NCBI RefSeq assembly: GCF_022321485.1
Contig: NZ_JAKOGG010000001.1
Span: forward strand, 62,001 to 126,000
DNA from: Shewanella electrica
GTDB taxonomy: Bacteria > Pseudomonadota > Gammaproteobacteria > Enterobacterales > Shewanellaceae
Direction of reading: 5' to 3'
DNA length: 64,000 nt
Shown: positions 26,203-35,032 of the stretch, one piece after another
How positions within the stretch are numbered: the stretch's first letter is position 1
How the letters are laid out: the number at the start of each line of letters is the position of its first letter
Program-made: the position numbers and the translations under genes
Notes under the pieces: generated by a model
The model's database searches: none
Told to the model about the DNA's origin: nothing
The model's input: the letters and a program-made list of their open reading frames with translations, nothing else

Positions 26203-27195
26203 TTACAGCTGTGCAGGGGCTTCAGCGTGATGCCAAGCAATTGGGCGCTGGGCTTGGGCTAATATCTCAGCTTCTAGTGCGTCAGCTTCATCGCCCAAGG
26301 TGCCATCTACCATGGGTTGTTGCCAAAAGGCTTGTTCGCTATCAATCCCTTCTTGCGCACTAAATAAGGTGGTAAATATTTCCCGAACGACTTTGACTTC
26401 AGTTTCAAGGTCGACGTTTTCGGCAATGGTCACAGGCGTGGTCAACAAACGTTGGCGCAGTGCGTGTTTAAACCAGCGATACTCTGCTGGATGTTCACGT
26501 AAATATTCACCGATAGGTTGGTTAAGACAGCCGTTTTGCCAAGGATGGACGAACATGTGTATGCGGTAGTAGCTGTTGTCACAGTGTACAAAGGCATTAA
26601 TTAGTTGGCGGCTCCAGCCATGCTGCTGCACAAAATAGCTGAGAAATTCCTCATAGCCATGGGTATGCTCTTCGTCCCAATAATGAATGTAAAACTTGGC
26701 GAGTAACGTCACATATTGCACATCAACACAGGCGAGCATGAACAGTGCTTCGGTGCCAAACAGGCGCATACTATCAACCCACATCACATCGGTATTATTG
26801 CAGTAACGGGCATAAGCTACGATCAGTTCGGCGGTGGCGACGATGTCATCTTTGAGCTGCGGATATTGCAGCGCGAGGGCAAAGAACAAGATCTCAGAAA
26901 TGTAGATTTCGTCATCGGGCTTAATTAGCTTGTCTTTGAGGTAACTAATATCGTCACTGCCTTTGCTAAGCGCTAGCTCGGCAATGTTTTGCATGTTGCC
27001 ATCGGTGATGTCACTAAATTGCAACGGCCGTTGGCTGCCGTCTGCTTCGGTGGCAACAAATTCAATATCGAACCATTGGCCAACAAAGGCGGTGCCAGCG
27101 CGCAGGTGGTGTTGATATTGCTGTAATGCTGTGCGAATCGATTCTGGCTGATTGATTGCAATGGCGAGTTTGATGTCTTTTTCGAAATCTCTCAT
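26203..27195 (-). CDS. Hypothetical cytoplasmic protein, 330 aa
   Basis: The 330-aa protein has no signal peptide and no membrane helix. It is rich in Asp/Glu, Tyr and Trp and predicted mostly helical, with DTEAL- and HEAT-like helical pairs in the middle but no catalytic motif that I recognise. The start at 27195 has GGGACCC-like sequence upstream, a weak ribosome-binding site. It stands alone, convergent with the small membrane protein and divergent from the first of the paralogous lipoproteins. The acidic, orphan character is compatible with an immunity or stress protein, but that is a guess. Confidence 0.7.
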   Translation of the reverse strand: MRDFEKDIKLAIAINQPESIRTALQQYQHHLRAGTAFVGQWFDIEFVATEADGSQRPLQFSDITDGNMQNIAELALSKGSDDISYLKDKLIKPDDEIYISEILFFALALQYPQLKDDIVATAELIVAYARYCNNTDVMWVDSMRLFGTEALFMLACVDVQYVTLLAKFYIHYWDEEHTHGYEEFLSYFVQQHGWSRQLINAFVHCDNSYYRIHMFVHPWQNGCLNQPIGEYLREHPAEYRWFKHALRQRLLTTPVTIAENVDLETEVKVVREIFTTLFSAQEGIDSEQAFWQQPMVDGTLGDEADALEAEILAQAQRPIAWHHAEAPAQL

Positions 27196-27372
27196 CGGGT
27201 CCCTTTGATAACAGTATATGGCGGCTAATGTTTAACGCGGGGCATTATGTTATCAAAGGTGCTGAGATTCAAATGGCTATAGCTGCGATGATGGCAAACG
27301 GCACGCATGGTTCAAGTGCTATTCCGTTTGTGTATGTTAGCGTGCAATTTTGAACTGAACGGGATTTATGGA

Positions 27373-28083
27373 ATGAAGCCTAAACATATCGCGCTAGCAA
27401 GCCTTTCTTTGTTATTAGCTGCCTGTGGCGGCGCCGACCAACCTGCGAAAATACCGCAAAACAGTGCCGCTGTGTGTTATAACGCTGACCTGTACCAGGC
27501 GGGCAATCGTTATACATTGCGCTCTGTAACTGATGAGAAATTAGCGTTTAATTTCACTATGCCGGGTAGTACCGATTTTGAAGGTAAGGCGGTGTCCCAG
27601 CTACACCAAACCATCACTGGCACTGAGATGGATGATGATATGCCAGCCAACACTTTCTATTATCAGTTCGATAGTGCCAACTACCAGATTCGCCAACCCG
27701 CGATGCTGATGGCATTAGGCGGAAAAGAAAGTGTGGTTTATAGCAAGCCCGCGCAGGAGCAGCAGTTTAATCTGCAACCTGGGCAGAGCCATGAACAAAC
27801 GTTCACGATGAGCGAAGCTAACCCTGATGCTAAAGAGACCACGGTTAAATTTAAGCGTTCCTTTGTGGGCATGGAGCAACAATCGGTAACGGCTGGCAAG
27901 TTTGACTCCTGCCACTTTAAAATTGAAGTCGATACCACCGAAGCTGATGGCAGCACCGATAAGTATGTCGGCCATCAGTGGATTGCCAAAGGCTTGGGCG
28001 TTATCGTGAAACAGCAGCGTGGCGATCAAGTCATGCAGTTGGTGGATGCCAAAATTGGCGACCAACATTTTCCAGCAAAATAG
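27373..28083 (+). CDS. Predicted lipoprotein, paralog A of a three-member family
   Basis: The 236-aa product has a lipoprotein signal (LLLAACGG, Cys at residue 18). The mature part opens with AAVCYNADLYQAGNRYTL and has a conserved C-terminal core FVGMEQQSVTAGKFDSCHF followed by HQWIAKGLGV. It is closely related to the gene at 35033 and more distantly to the adjacent gene at 28112. The start at 27373 is preferred over an in-frame Met 22 codons upstream because the signal peptide begins there. Two conserved Cys suggest a disulfide. Function unknown; probably an outer-membrane or periplasmic binding protein. Confidence 0.8.
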   Translation: MKPKHIALASLSLLLAACGGADQPAKIPQNSAAVCYNADLYQAGNRYTLRSVTDEKLAFNFTMPGSTDFEGKAVSQLHQTITGTEMDDDMPANTFYYQFDSANYQIRQPAMLMALGGKESVVYSKPAQEQQFNLQPGQSHEQTFTMSEANPDAKETTVKFKRSFVGMEQQSVTAGKFDSCHFKIEVDTTEADGSTDKYVGHQWIAKGLGVIVKQQRGDQVMQLVDAKIGDQHFPAK

Positions 28084-28111
28084 TGCAATGATCACAAGGA
28101 GTGACAATTAG

Positions 28112-28804
28112 ATGCGCATCAAACATAGCCGTGTGCTGCCGTTAATCGGGTTATTGGCGGCAGCAGTGTTACCCATGCAATCCATGGCAAAAACCACGGC
28201 GGAAGCTTGCTTTAATGCAGATTTATATCAAGAGGGGAATCAATATCGGCTGGTATCACCTAAAACCTCAGCCATGTTGAGTTATTACATGCCAGCGCCA
28301 GATAATTTTAACGGGCAGCCGGTGGTGCGCGAGCAGGAAAGTTATGCCGCCACCAAATACAGCGACCCGTCGATATCCACCTACCAGTACCAGCTTGATA
28401 AGCAGCAATTGCAGCGGCGCGAGTTAGCCGTGGTGTGGCGTGAAAATGGCCGTGACAAGTATATTGAACATACGCCAGCCAAAGTGATGCCGTTTAACTT
28501 GGGCGTGGGAGAGCAGTTTAGCCAGACGGTTGCCGCCAAATTTGACGGTAGCGGCGGCGGTAATCAGCTGAAATTTACTTGGACATTTGTGGGGATGGAG
28601 CCGCTCACTGTCGCCGCTGGTGAGTTTTCTACGTGCCATTTTGAGCAGATCACTGAAGTCACCGATGCGAGCGGCGAAAGCCAAACGTTTCATGCGTCGC
28701 ATTGGTTCGCGGCACAGTCGGGCGTTCCGGTGAAAATGGTGACGCAGAAAGATACCTTTGAGCTAGAAAGTGCGGTGATTGCCGGGCAGCATTTTCCACA
28801 ATGA
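28112..28804 (+). CDS. Secreted protein, paralog B of the lipoprotein family
   Basis: The 230-aa product has a type I signal peptide (ending SMA, no lipobox), so it is probably soluble in the periplasm. The mature part keeps the family marks: EACFNADLYQEGNQYRL, FVGMEPLTVAAGEFSTCHF and SHWFAAQSGV. AAGGAGTGACAATTAG precedes the ATG. It lies 28 bp after paralog A and is probably cotranscribed. The loss of the lipobox relative to its neighbours suggests a change of location after duplication. Function unknown. Confidence 0.8.
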   Translation: MRIKHSRVLPLIGLLAAAVLPMQSMAKTTAEACFNADLYQEGNQYRLVSPKTSAMLSYYMPAPDNFNGQPVVREQESYAATKYSDPSISTYQYQLDKQQLQRRELAVVWRENGRDKYIEHTPAKVMPFNLGVGEQFSQTVAAKFDGSGGGNQLKFTWTFVGMEPLTVAAGEFSTCHFEQITEVTDASGESQTFHASHWFAAQSGVPVKMVTQKDTFELESAVIAGQHFPQ

Positions 28805-28829
28805 ACTTTCATGTAAGTCGCTAATCTCG

Positions 28830-29777
28830 CTACTTATATTGCCAATAGGGCGGTTCACCATATTGCTCGGCGAAAAAGTCGATCACCGCCCGCACCTTTT
28901 GTGACGGCCATTTCGCGGCGGGATAGATGGCGGCAATACTTTGTTGTTCTAGCGAAATGCCCCACTGATGATCTGTCATTACCGCGCGCAGTTGCCCCGA
29001 TTGCAGATATTCACCAATCAGCCAATCGGGGAACATCACCAACCCTAATCCATCCAAACACGCCTGCAACAAGCTCTCGGCATTGTTGGCGCTAAACTTT
29101 ACCCGCTGTGGGAAGGTCTGCCACGGTTGCTGTGGTTTAGCAAAATACCATTTTTCGAGGCCATAACTGCCGTGATACACCAAACAATCGTGCTGTTGCA
29201 GTGCGTCTATCGATGTGGGCTGTCCATGCTGTTCTAGGTAGGCTGCGCTAGCGGCAAGGTGATAATGCTGATAACCAAAAATGCGGGCTTGCAGGCGCGA
29301 ATCATTCAGGCGGCCAATGCGAAAGGTGAGGTCGGTGCCGTGTTGCAGTGGATCGATAAAATCATCGGTTTGTTGCAACTCCACACTCAACTGCGGATAA
29401 CGCGCCATTAAAGGTTTTAACCATGGCACGATGTGGCGCTGGCTGAACACTATCGGCGCATTAATGCGGATCACGCCTGCTAACTGCTGTTGCTGTGCTT
29501 GCAACTGGGCATGCAACTCATCCAACTGTTCCACGGTATTGCGGGCGTAATTGATTACCATGCGGCCCGCTTCTGTCGGCACCAATGCGCGAGTATTACG
29601 ATAAAACAGCTGTTGTCCCAAGGCATCTTCCAACTGCTGTATGGCGCGGGAGATGGTGGATGGCGAGCTATTGAGTTGCCGCGCCACCACTGAAAAGCTG
29701 CCGCTGTCATATACGGCGACAAACAGTTCAAGGTTACGAGCATTGATGGTTTGTAGCTGGCTATCTTTGCGTATCAT
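28830..29777 (-). CDS. LysR-family transcriptional regulator
   Basis: The 315-aa product has an N-terminal winged helix-turn-helix (LELFVAVYDSGSFSVVARQL, then SSPSTISRAIQQLE) and a C-terminal substrate-binding domain (IRINAPIVFSQRHIVPWL onward) of normal length. The Met at 29777 is chosen; one 15 codons upstream is possible. It is divergent from the YdcZ-type transporter pair with an 81-bp gap between starts, the usual LysR arrangement, so it probably regulates that pair and perhaps itself. The effector is unknown. Confidence 0.9.
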   Translation of the reverse strand: MIRKDSQLQTINARNLELFVAVYDSGSFSVVARQLNSSPSTISRAIQQLEDALGQQLFYRNTRALVPTEAGRMVINYARNTVEQLDELHAQLQAQQQQLAGVIRINAPIVFSQRHIVPWLKPLMARYPQLSVELQQTDDFIDPLQHGTDLTFRIGRLNDSRLQARIFGYQHYHLAASAAYLEQHGQPTSIDALQQHDCLVYHGSYGLEKWYFAKPQQPWQTFPQRVKFSANNAESLLQACLDGLGLVMFPDWLIGEYLQSGQLRAVMTDHQWGISLEQQSIAAIYPAAKWPSQKVRAVIDFFAEQYGEPPYWQYK

Positions 29778-29858
29778 GAAAAAGTGTTTAGCTATCTGTG
29801 TGGTTTTTGCGAAGTGTAGCATGGCGTACCTTACGCGCTCTAAAATAAGGAGCGCTTA

Positions 29859-30299
29859 ATGAAGCTACTACTCATTTTAATGGTGATTGCTGGCGGCATG
29901 GGGCTGTCAGTTGAGGCGGGCCTGTTAGGGCCGCTCGGCGTCGCCGTCGGTGATCTGTGGGCCACACTGAGTATTTTTGGTGTGGGTGCCATACTGACTT
30001 TTCTACTGATGCTGTTTTTTAGCCCACGCGAAACGCCCTCATTTTTTCAGCAACCCGGTTGGACACTCACCGGCGGTATTTTGGGCGTTGGCTATGTGGT
30101 GATTCTAACCATTACCGCGCCAAAAATTGGGATTGCGATGATGATGATCAGCGTGTTGGCGGGGCAAGTCGGCAAGAGTCTACTGATTGACCATTTTGGT
30201 TGGTTGGGTGTTGAACGTCGTCCGGTGAACAAGCAACGGATGATTGCGCTGGTATTTATCTGTATTGCACTGGCGCTGATTGCGGGAGGCCAAGCATGA
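29859..30299 (+). CDS. DMT-superfamily transporter subunit, YdcZ/DUF606 family (1)
   Basis: The 146-aa membrane protein has four to five hydrophobic helices. It keeps the family's Gly-rich first helix and the QVGKSLLIDHFGWLGVER segment. AAGGAGCGCTTA lies before the ATG. DUF606 proteins are small drug/metabolite-transporter relatives. This gene overlaps the next by 4 bp (ATGA), so the two are translationally coupled and probably form a heteromeric transporter. The substrate is unknown. Confidence 0.85.
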   Translation: MKLLLILMVIAGGMGLSVEAGLLGPLGVAVGDLWATLSIFGVGAILTFLLMLFFSPRETPSFFQQPGWTLTGGILGVGYVVILTITAPKIGIAMMMISVLAGQVGKSLLIDHFGWLGVERRPVNKQRMIALVFICIALALIAGGQA

Positions 30300-30754
30300 T
30301 TTTATTAATGGTATTGCTGGCGGTTATCGGCGGCTGTTTATTGAGTATTCAGGCGACAGTTAATGGTCGCTTAGGCAGCCAAGTAGGCGTGTTGAAAACT
30401 GCCTTTTTGACCTTTTCTATCGGCGCGATGATCACTGTATTGCTGATCCTGTTTTTTGAGCAGCCACATGACGTGACGTTGATGGAGGTGCCTAAGTGGC
30501 GCTTGCTGGGCGCATTTTGTGGGGTGCCGTATATTCTGATCATGATTTTTGCGGTGCAACGTATTGGCACGGCGGTGGCCACCGTGGCGGTGATTTTTGG
30601 GCAACTGACCATGAGTATGCTGATTGATAACTTCGGCTGGCTTGGCAACAACGTGATGCCATTTTCGTGGCCGCGGGTGTTGGCGGTGGTTTGTTTAGCC
30701 ATTGCGTTGTACTTCATCTACGCCAGTAATCGCGCCGAGACGGCATCGAATTGA
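30296..30754 (+). CDS. DMT-superfamily transporter subunit, YdcZ/DUF606 family (2)
   Basis: The 152-aa membrane protein is paralogous to the preceding gene. It has the canonical family start (GGCLLSIQATVNGRLGSQVG) and GQLTMSMLIDNFGWLGNN, parallel to the QVGKSLLIDHFGWLG of its partner. The ATG lies inside the stop of the upstream gene. The pair faces the sugar dehydrogenase operon tail to tail, across a shared terminator. Confidence 0.87.
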   Translation: MILLMVLLAVIGGCLLSIQATVNGRLGSQVGVLKTAFLTFSIGAMITVLLILFFEQPHDVTLMEVPKWRLLGAFCGVPYILIMIFAVQRIGTAVATVAVIFGQLTMSMLIDNFGWLGNNVMPFSWPRVLAVVCLAIALYFIYASNRAETASN

Positions 30755-30784
30755 TAGCTGTTTACTAGCAAATGGCACCAAATG

Positions 30785-30812
30785 AAAAGGCGAACCAAAC
30801 GGTTCGCCTTTT
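30785..30812. terminator. Bidirectional terminator, GGCGAACC family
   Basis: AAAAGGCGAACC AAAC GGTTCGCCTTTT is a perfect 12-bp palindrome between convergent genes. Almost the same hairpin occurs at 35911-35932 and in weaker form at 16049 and 21423. Confidence 0.9.
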
Positions 30813-30834
30813 GTGTTTATAGCGTAGCTAATGC

Positions 30835-32214
30835 TTAGTGCTTCTTACGGCGGAAGAGTGCGAACAGCACTGCCAGCACGATAATCGCGCCAAGCGCCAT
30901 CAACAGGTTGATGTAGCGCACCAAGAATGGCGCTGGGCCACCGCTGGTGATGCTGGCTACGTCTTTGGCGGTTAGGCCATCGTCGATATTGCCAAAGTGC
31001 AGCCGTACATAGTTGCTCACGGCAGCAATTTGCGCATCGCTCATATCGCGGCCAAAGGCTGGCATCAATACATCAACGTCGTTGCCTTTGCGTGACAAGC
31101 CGTGGCTGATAGCCATTACCAAGTTGTTTGGCAACGCGGCCGTTACGGCGGTGTTGCTGGTCAAACTTGGGTAGAAGTGATCAGCAGTGCCTTGGCCGTT
31201 ACGGCCGTGGCAGCTAGCACAGGCGTTGTCGTACAGTTTGGCGCCATCAACGGTGCTGCTGTCAGCCAGTGTTTTTTGCTCGCCTTGGCCGGTGATCACC
31301 TCGTTGATGTTTGTTAGTGCAGGTGTCGCATTGGCGCGCACCTTAGCGGTGGCAGTGCTGATCGCTGGCACTTGTTTGATATACGCGGCAATGTCGCGAA
31401 TGTCGCTATCAGTGAGGAAGCGGAAACTGTGTTCAACGGCTTCAGCCATTGGGCCGCCCGCTTGACTCAGATTCGGCACGCTACCGGTTTTCAGGTATTG
31501 CTCTAACTGCTGTTGGCTCCAGTTGCCGATACCACTTTCTTTATCGGAAGTGATGTTCGGTGCATACCAACCACCCAAGGCTGCACCCGCCAAGTATTGG
31601 CTGTTGTCTTCGGCCATCATGGCGTTACGTGGCGTATGACAAGTGCCACAATGCGCCAGTACATCGCTGAGATATTTGCCGTGGGCAACGTTAGCCGCCA
31701 TGCCTTGCGGTGCTTCGAATGGCTTGGCATCGGTGTACAGCAGGTTCCAGCCAAACATTGCCTGACGCACGCTAAACGGGAACGCCAGTTCGGTTTTCTC
31801 TGTTGGTGCCTTATCAACGGCTCTTACGCCTTGCATAAAGTAAGCGTACAGCGCTTTAACATCAGCATCGGTCAAGCCTTGGTAGGCGGTGTACGGCATC
31901 GCTGGGTAAAGGTGGCTACCATCGGCAGCAATGCCTTTGCGCAGCGCATCAGCAAATTGCTGTTCGGTGTAGTTACCAATACCAAACTGTTTTGATGGCG
32001 TGATGTTGCTAGCGATGATTTTGCCCATCGGTGAGTCGATGGTGTAACCACCTGCAAAGGCGCTACGTTGCTCGTCGGTGCCGTTATGGCAAGCGGCGCA
32101 GTCAGCGGCAGTGGCAAGGTACTGGCCTTTGCTGATTAAATCATGGGCGTCATCGGCCATCACGCTGGCAGATACCAGACCTGCGGCGAACAGCAGGGTG
32201 GATGAAAATTTCAT
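30835..32214 (-). CDS. Tri-haem cytochrome c subunit of a membrane-bound sugar dehydrogenase
   Basis: The 459-aa product has a signal peptide (cleavage near VMA-DD), three c-type haem motifs CAACH (C39-H43), CGTCH (C189-H193) and CASCH (C332-H336), and one C-terminal membrane anchor (LLMALGAIIVLAVLFAL) ending RRKKH. This is the architecture of the cytochrome subunit of fructose, gluconate 2- and alcohol dehydrogenases, which passes electrons from the flavoprotein to ubiquinone on the periplasmic face of the inner membrane. It starts 13 bp after the flavoprotein gene, last in the operon. Confidence 0.92.
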   Translation of the reverse strand: MKFSSTLLFAAGLVSASVMADDAHDLISKGQYLATAADCAACHNGTDEQRSAFAGGYTIDSPMGKIIASNITPSKQFGIGNYTEQQFADALRKGIAADGSHLYPAMPYTAYQGLTDADVKALYAYFMQGVRAVDKAPTEKTELAFPFSVRQAMFGWNLLYTDAKPFEAPQGMAANVAHGKYLSDVLAHCGTCHTPRNAMMAEDNSQYLAGAALGGWYAPNITSDKESGIGNWSQQQLEQYLKTGSVPNLSQAGGPMAEAVEHSFRFLTDSDIRDIAAYIKQVPAISTATAKVRANATPALTNINEVITGQGEQKTLADSSTVDGAKLYDNACASCHGRNGQGTADHFYPSLTSNTAVTAALPNNLVMAISHGLSRKGNDVDVLMPAFGRDMSDAQIAAVSNYVRLHFGNIDDGLTAKDVASITSGGPAPFLVRYINLLMALGAIIVLAVLFALFRRKKH

Positions 32215-32227
32215 AAAAGTCTCCTGC

Positions 32228-33817
32228 TTAGATTTCGCGGTCGATGATTTCAGCGGCGCGGATGCTCAGCGCTACGCCAGTCAAGGTTGGGTTGATCACG
32301 CCAGAGGCTGGGATCACACCAGTGGTCGCCAAGAACAAGTTCTTATGATCCCACGTACGACATTCGTGGTTTACGACTGAGTCGGTTGGATCATCACCCA
32401 TGATGACGGTGCCCATCAGGTGGTCACGGTTTTGCCAACCAGTATCATCTTCAATCACGGTGCCGCCCATCAGTTCTACAAAGCGGGCAAAGTCTGCGGA
32501 GGCATATGGCTTAGCGGCTTTAACGTAATCATCCACATCGTAGTGCACTTTCAGCATCGGAATGCCGAGCGCATCTTTACGGGTGGTGCTGGCTTCAACA
32601 CGGTTGCTTTGGTGCGGCAGCATTTCAAACACGGTGGAGATCTCTACCCAACGTGAGGCTTCATCGCGCAGGCGCTCATCCAGTTGTTGGCCAAATACGC
32701 CTTGCTCAATCAAGCGGCGGGCGACTTTCATGTTCGGTACACCGTTGCTAACGGCGTGTTTTACTGCGGCGTAATCACGGCGGAATTCACCATCACGACG
32801 GTTAAAGATACCGCCTTGTTGTACTGCGCCGCGGCCCATCCAAACTTCTTCATCAGCGAGGAAGGTCAAACCCATGCCGGTGTGATCCATCAGGTTACGG
32901 CCGACTTGATCAGACGAGTTAGCTACATCAGAAATCAGCAGCAGTTTTGGCGTTTCAAGGCCGTGCGCTGCCACGATGAAGTATTTAGCCGTTAAGCGCA
33001 CATCATCGCCTTTTGAGCTGCGATAGTGCACCGCCACGATGTCACCGTTCGGGCCTTTTTCCAGCTTGTAAGCGGTGGCGTCGGTGATCAGCTTCGCGCC
33101 TTCATCTTCAGCATGTTGTGCGTGCACATTACCGCTGTACATCGCGCCGATAGGGCATACTGGCATGCAGTTGTTGTTACCAGAGCAAGCTGGACGAGTG
33201 TCGTAAGCGCGAGTGGCGCGGGCGTTTGGCTCATGGATAAAGTTGAAACCAGCAGAGCCAATACGGTCTTTCAGGCGTTGGAACAGGTAGGTTTCACCTT
33301 CTGGTTCCATTGGGTATTTGCCTGAACGTGGTGGCCATGCTTCGCCGCCTTGACCGCTTTGGTCTTCAGTGTCGGAACCACATACGCCCAAGGCCAATTC
33401 TGCTTTTAGGTAGTAAGGTTCCAGTTCTGAGTACTCCATCGGCCAATCGCGACCCACGCCGTACAGGGTTTTGAGTTTCATATCGTTCGGAATGTAACGC
33501 CATGCCGCCGCGGCCCAGTGCCAAGTGGTACCGCCCACAAGTTTCAGCATGCCAGGACGCAACTCAAACGAGCCGGTGTTTTCAATATATTGTTCGTCGT
33601 ACGAATGATGCGCCCAAGGCTCATTCGGGTACGGCGAGTTGTAGTTTTCTTTTTTGGACGAGTTACGGAAGTTCTCGACGATTTTCCAGCGCGGGATTTT
33701 CTCGCCAGCTTCCAAAATAATGACCGATTTACCTTTTTTAGCCAGGGTGTAGGCGGCGTTGCTACCTAACGCACCCGAGCCGATGACGATGACATCAGCA
33801 TCAAATTCATTGCTCAT
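32228..33817 (-). CDS. GMC-family flavoprotein, large subunit of a membrane-bound sugar dehydrogenase
   Basis: The 529-aa product has an N-terminal FAD-binding VIVIGSGALGSNAAYTL (9-25) and a GMC C-terminal domain (GTVIMGDDPTDSVV onward) with the ATTGVIPASGVINPTLT terminus. A CSGNNNCMPVCP segment has Cys at 211, 217 and 221 (C-X5-C-X3-C-P), which matches the 3Fe-4S ligand pattern of FAD glucose and fructose dehydrogenases. It has no signal peptide and is probably exported with its Tat-bearing partner. The substrate may be gluconate, fructose, sorbitol or another polyol; sequence alone does not decide. Confidence 0.92.
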   Translation of the reverse strand: MSNEFDADVIVIGSGALGSNAAYTLAKKGKSVIILEAGEKIPRWKIVENFRNSSKKENYNSPYPNEPWAHHSYDEQYIENTGSFELRPGMLKLVGGTTWHWAAAAWRYIPNDMKLKTLYGVGRDWPMEYSELEPYYLKAELALGVCGSDTEDQSGQGGEAWPPRSGKYPMEPEGETYLFQRLKDRIGSAGFNFIHEPNARATRAYDTRPACSGNNNCMPVCPIGAMYSGNVHAQHAEDEGAKLITDATAYKLEKGPNGDIVAVHYRSSKGDDVRLTAKYFIVAAHGLETPKLLLISDVANSSDQVGRNLMDHTGMGLTFLADEEVWMGRGAVQQGGIFNRRDGEFRRDYAAVKHAVSNGVPNMKVARRLIEQGVFGQQLDERLRDEASRWVEISTVFEMLPHQSNRVEASTTRKDALGIPMLKVHYDVDDYVKAAKPYASADFARFVELMGGTVIEDDTGWQNRDHLMGTVIMGDDPTDSVVNHECRTWDHKNLFLATTGVIPASGVINPTLTGVALSIRAAEIIDREI

Positions 33818-33847
33818 AATTTCTCTCTAGTCTTTTTGATGTTGTTG

Positions 33848-34408
33848 TTATTTTTTGAGGGAGGCTGGTGGGTTAACCCAGTAGTTAGTGTGGCCGCGTG
33901 AATAGCTAGGGATAACGGTGGCATCGGCGGTTGGTGGGTACATCAACGCATCGGTGTAGGTCACAAACTGGGTGTTGTCGTTGGCGCGGGCTGAAATCGG
34001 TGTGCCGGTATAACCGAGGTAAAACGCTGAGTTGATCTGCTTCAGTGTTGCGGCAATTTCTGCGTTATCCATTAGTGCGTGGCCGTTGAGATCATCGGCG
34101 CTTTTTAAGCCCGCTTGTTTGATGGCGTTAAAGGCCGTTTCTGCTTGTTGCAAAAACGCTTTATTCCCTGCCGTTAGGCAATCAAATGCCCGTTGGATTA
34201 TCACTTCATCAAGCTGAGGTTTGCCGGTAATAAAGTGTGCCAGTTGGCTGAAAGCCTGCTGTTCTTTGGTCAGTGATGCTGCATCTGCCCACGCGATAGC
34301 TGGGCTAAGAATGGCTGCACCTGCCAGCACCATGCTTGATGCTAGAAAGTGCCGACGATTTAATGCTGCCTCAGATTTAGTCTCTGTTTTTTTATTCAAG
34401 TTAGTCAC
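33848..34408 (-). CDS. Tat-exported small subunit of the sugar dehydrogenase
   Basis: The 186-aa product has a twin-arginine signal (NRRHFLASSMVLAGAA, R18/R19) and a small helical domain of the sugar dehydrogenase small subunit / gluconate 2-dehydrogenase subunit 3 family. In fructose and glucose dehydrogenases this subunit carries the folded flavoprotein through the Tat pathway. It is first in the three-gene operon small-large-cytochrome. Confidence 0.85.
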   Translation of the reverse strand: MTNLNKKTETKSEAALNRRHFLASSMVLAGAAILSPAIAWADAASLTKEQQAFSQLAHFITGKPQLDEVIIQRAFDCLTAGNKAFLQQAETAFNAIKQAGLKSADDLNGHALMDNAEIAATLKQINSAFYLGYTGTPISARANDNTQFVTYTDALMYPPTADATVIPSYSRGHTNYWVNPPASLKK

Positions 34409-35032
34409 TCCGCATTGACACTAAACAACGAAAAACATCCGTTGTTTTTTCTCACTTTTTTACCGTACGCCTTATTTAGTAAACGAACAAATGCGTATAA
34501 CGTGTTGTTTAAATGAAACTTAATAACATAAATCAAACAAATATATGGCTTATGCTAAAATCGATGGGCCAGCAGCGTTGATGCTTCTTATGTTGATCTG
34601 ATGCAAATTAATGGTAAAAGTGTGCGCTGTGTCACGTGTGGAGTTGTTGGGTTTATGGGGGCTGGCTGGCGATCCATTGTGGATGTAAGCGAGTTGATCG
34701 CGCGGCTAATTTGCATTGGTTTTTCTACGCAAGTTTTTTTGGGCGAGCTTTTTTTTGATAAAAACTCTGTAATGACTCAGACATAATTAGTTACATTTTG
34801 TCGGTGATTAATGTGTGGGTTTTCGGTGGTCGACTTGTCTAGTACGTCGTGTCTGAGGCTGATGTTGTCACATTGAACCGCGCCCAAACGCTGGTTACTG
34901 TGGTCCTGTTGCGCTTATGCGTGGCAAAACGATCAACAAAGCTCAACAGCCCAGAGGCCTGAGCTTGGTTCAACTGTTGTTCCGTTGGCATATGTTAGTT
35001 TGCGGTTTTTTCTACAGCACAGGATCGATGGC
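34409..35032. other. Long intergenic region upstream of the sugar dehydrogenase operon and paralog C
   Basis: A 624-bp stretch between divergent genes. It is AT-rich at 34430-34560 (probable promoter region of the dehydrogenase operon) and contains a short open frame at 34601-34786 that has no ribosome-binding site and looks incidental. The last 60 bp resembles the upstream region of paralog A (GTTCAACTGTTGTTCCGTT against GTTCAAGTGCTATTCCGTT). Nothing else was recognised. Confidence 0.5.

Noticed and set aside
34601-34786. 61-codon frame in the gap before paralog C
   Set aside because: No ribosome-binding site, AT-rich and odd composition; no relation to neighbours.
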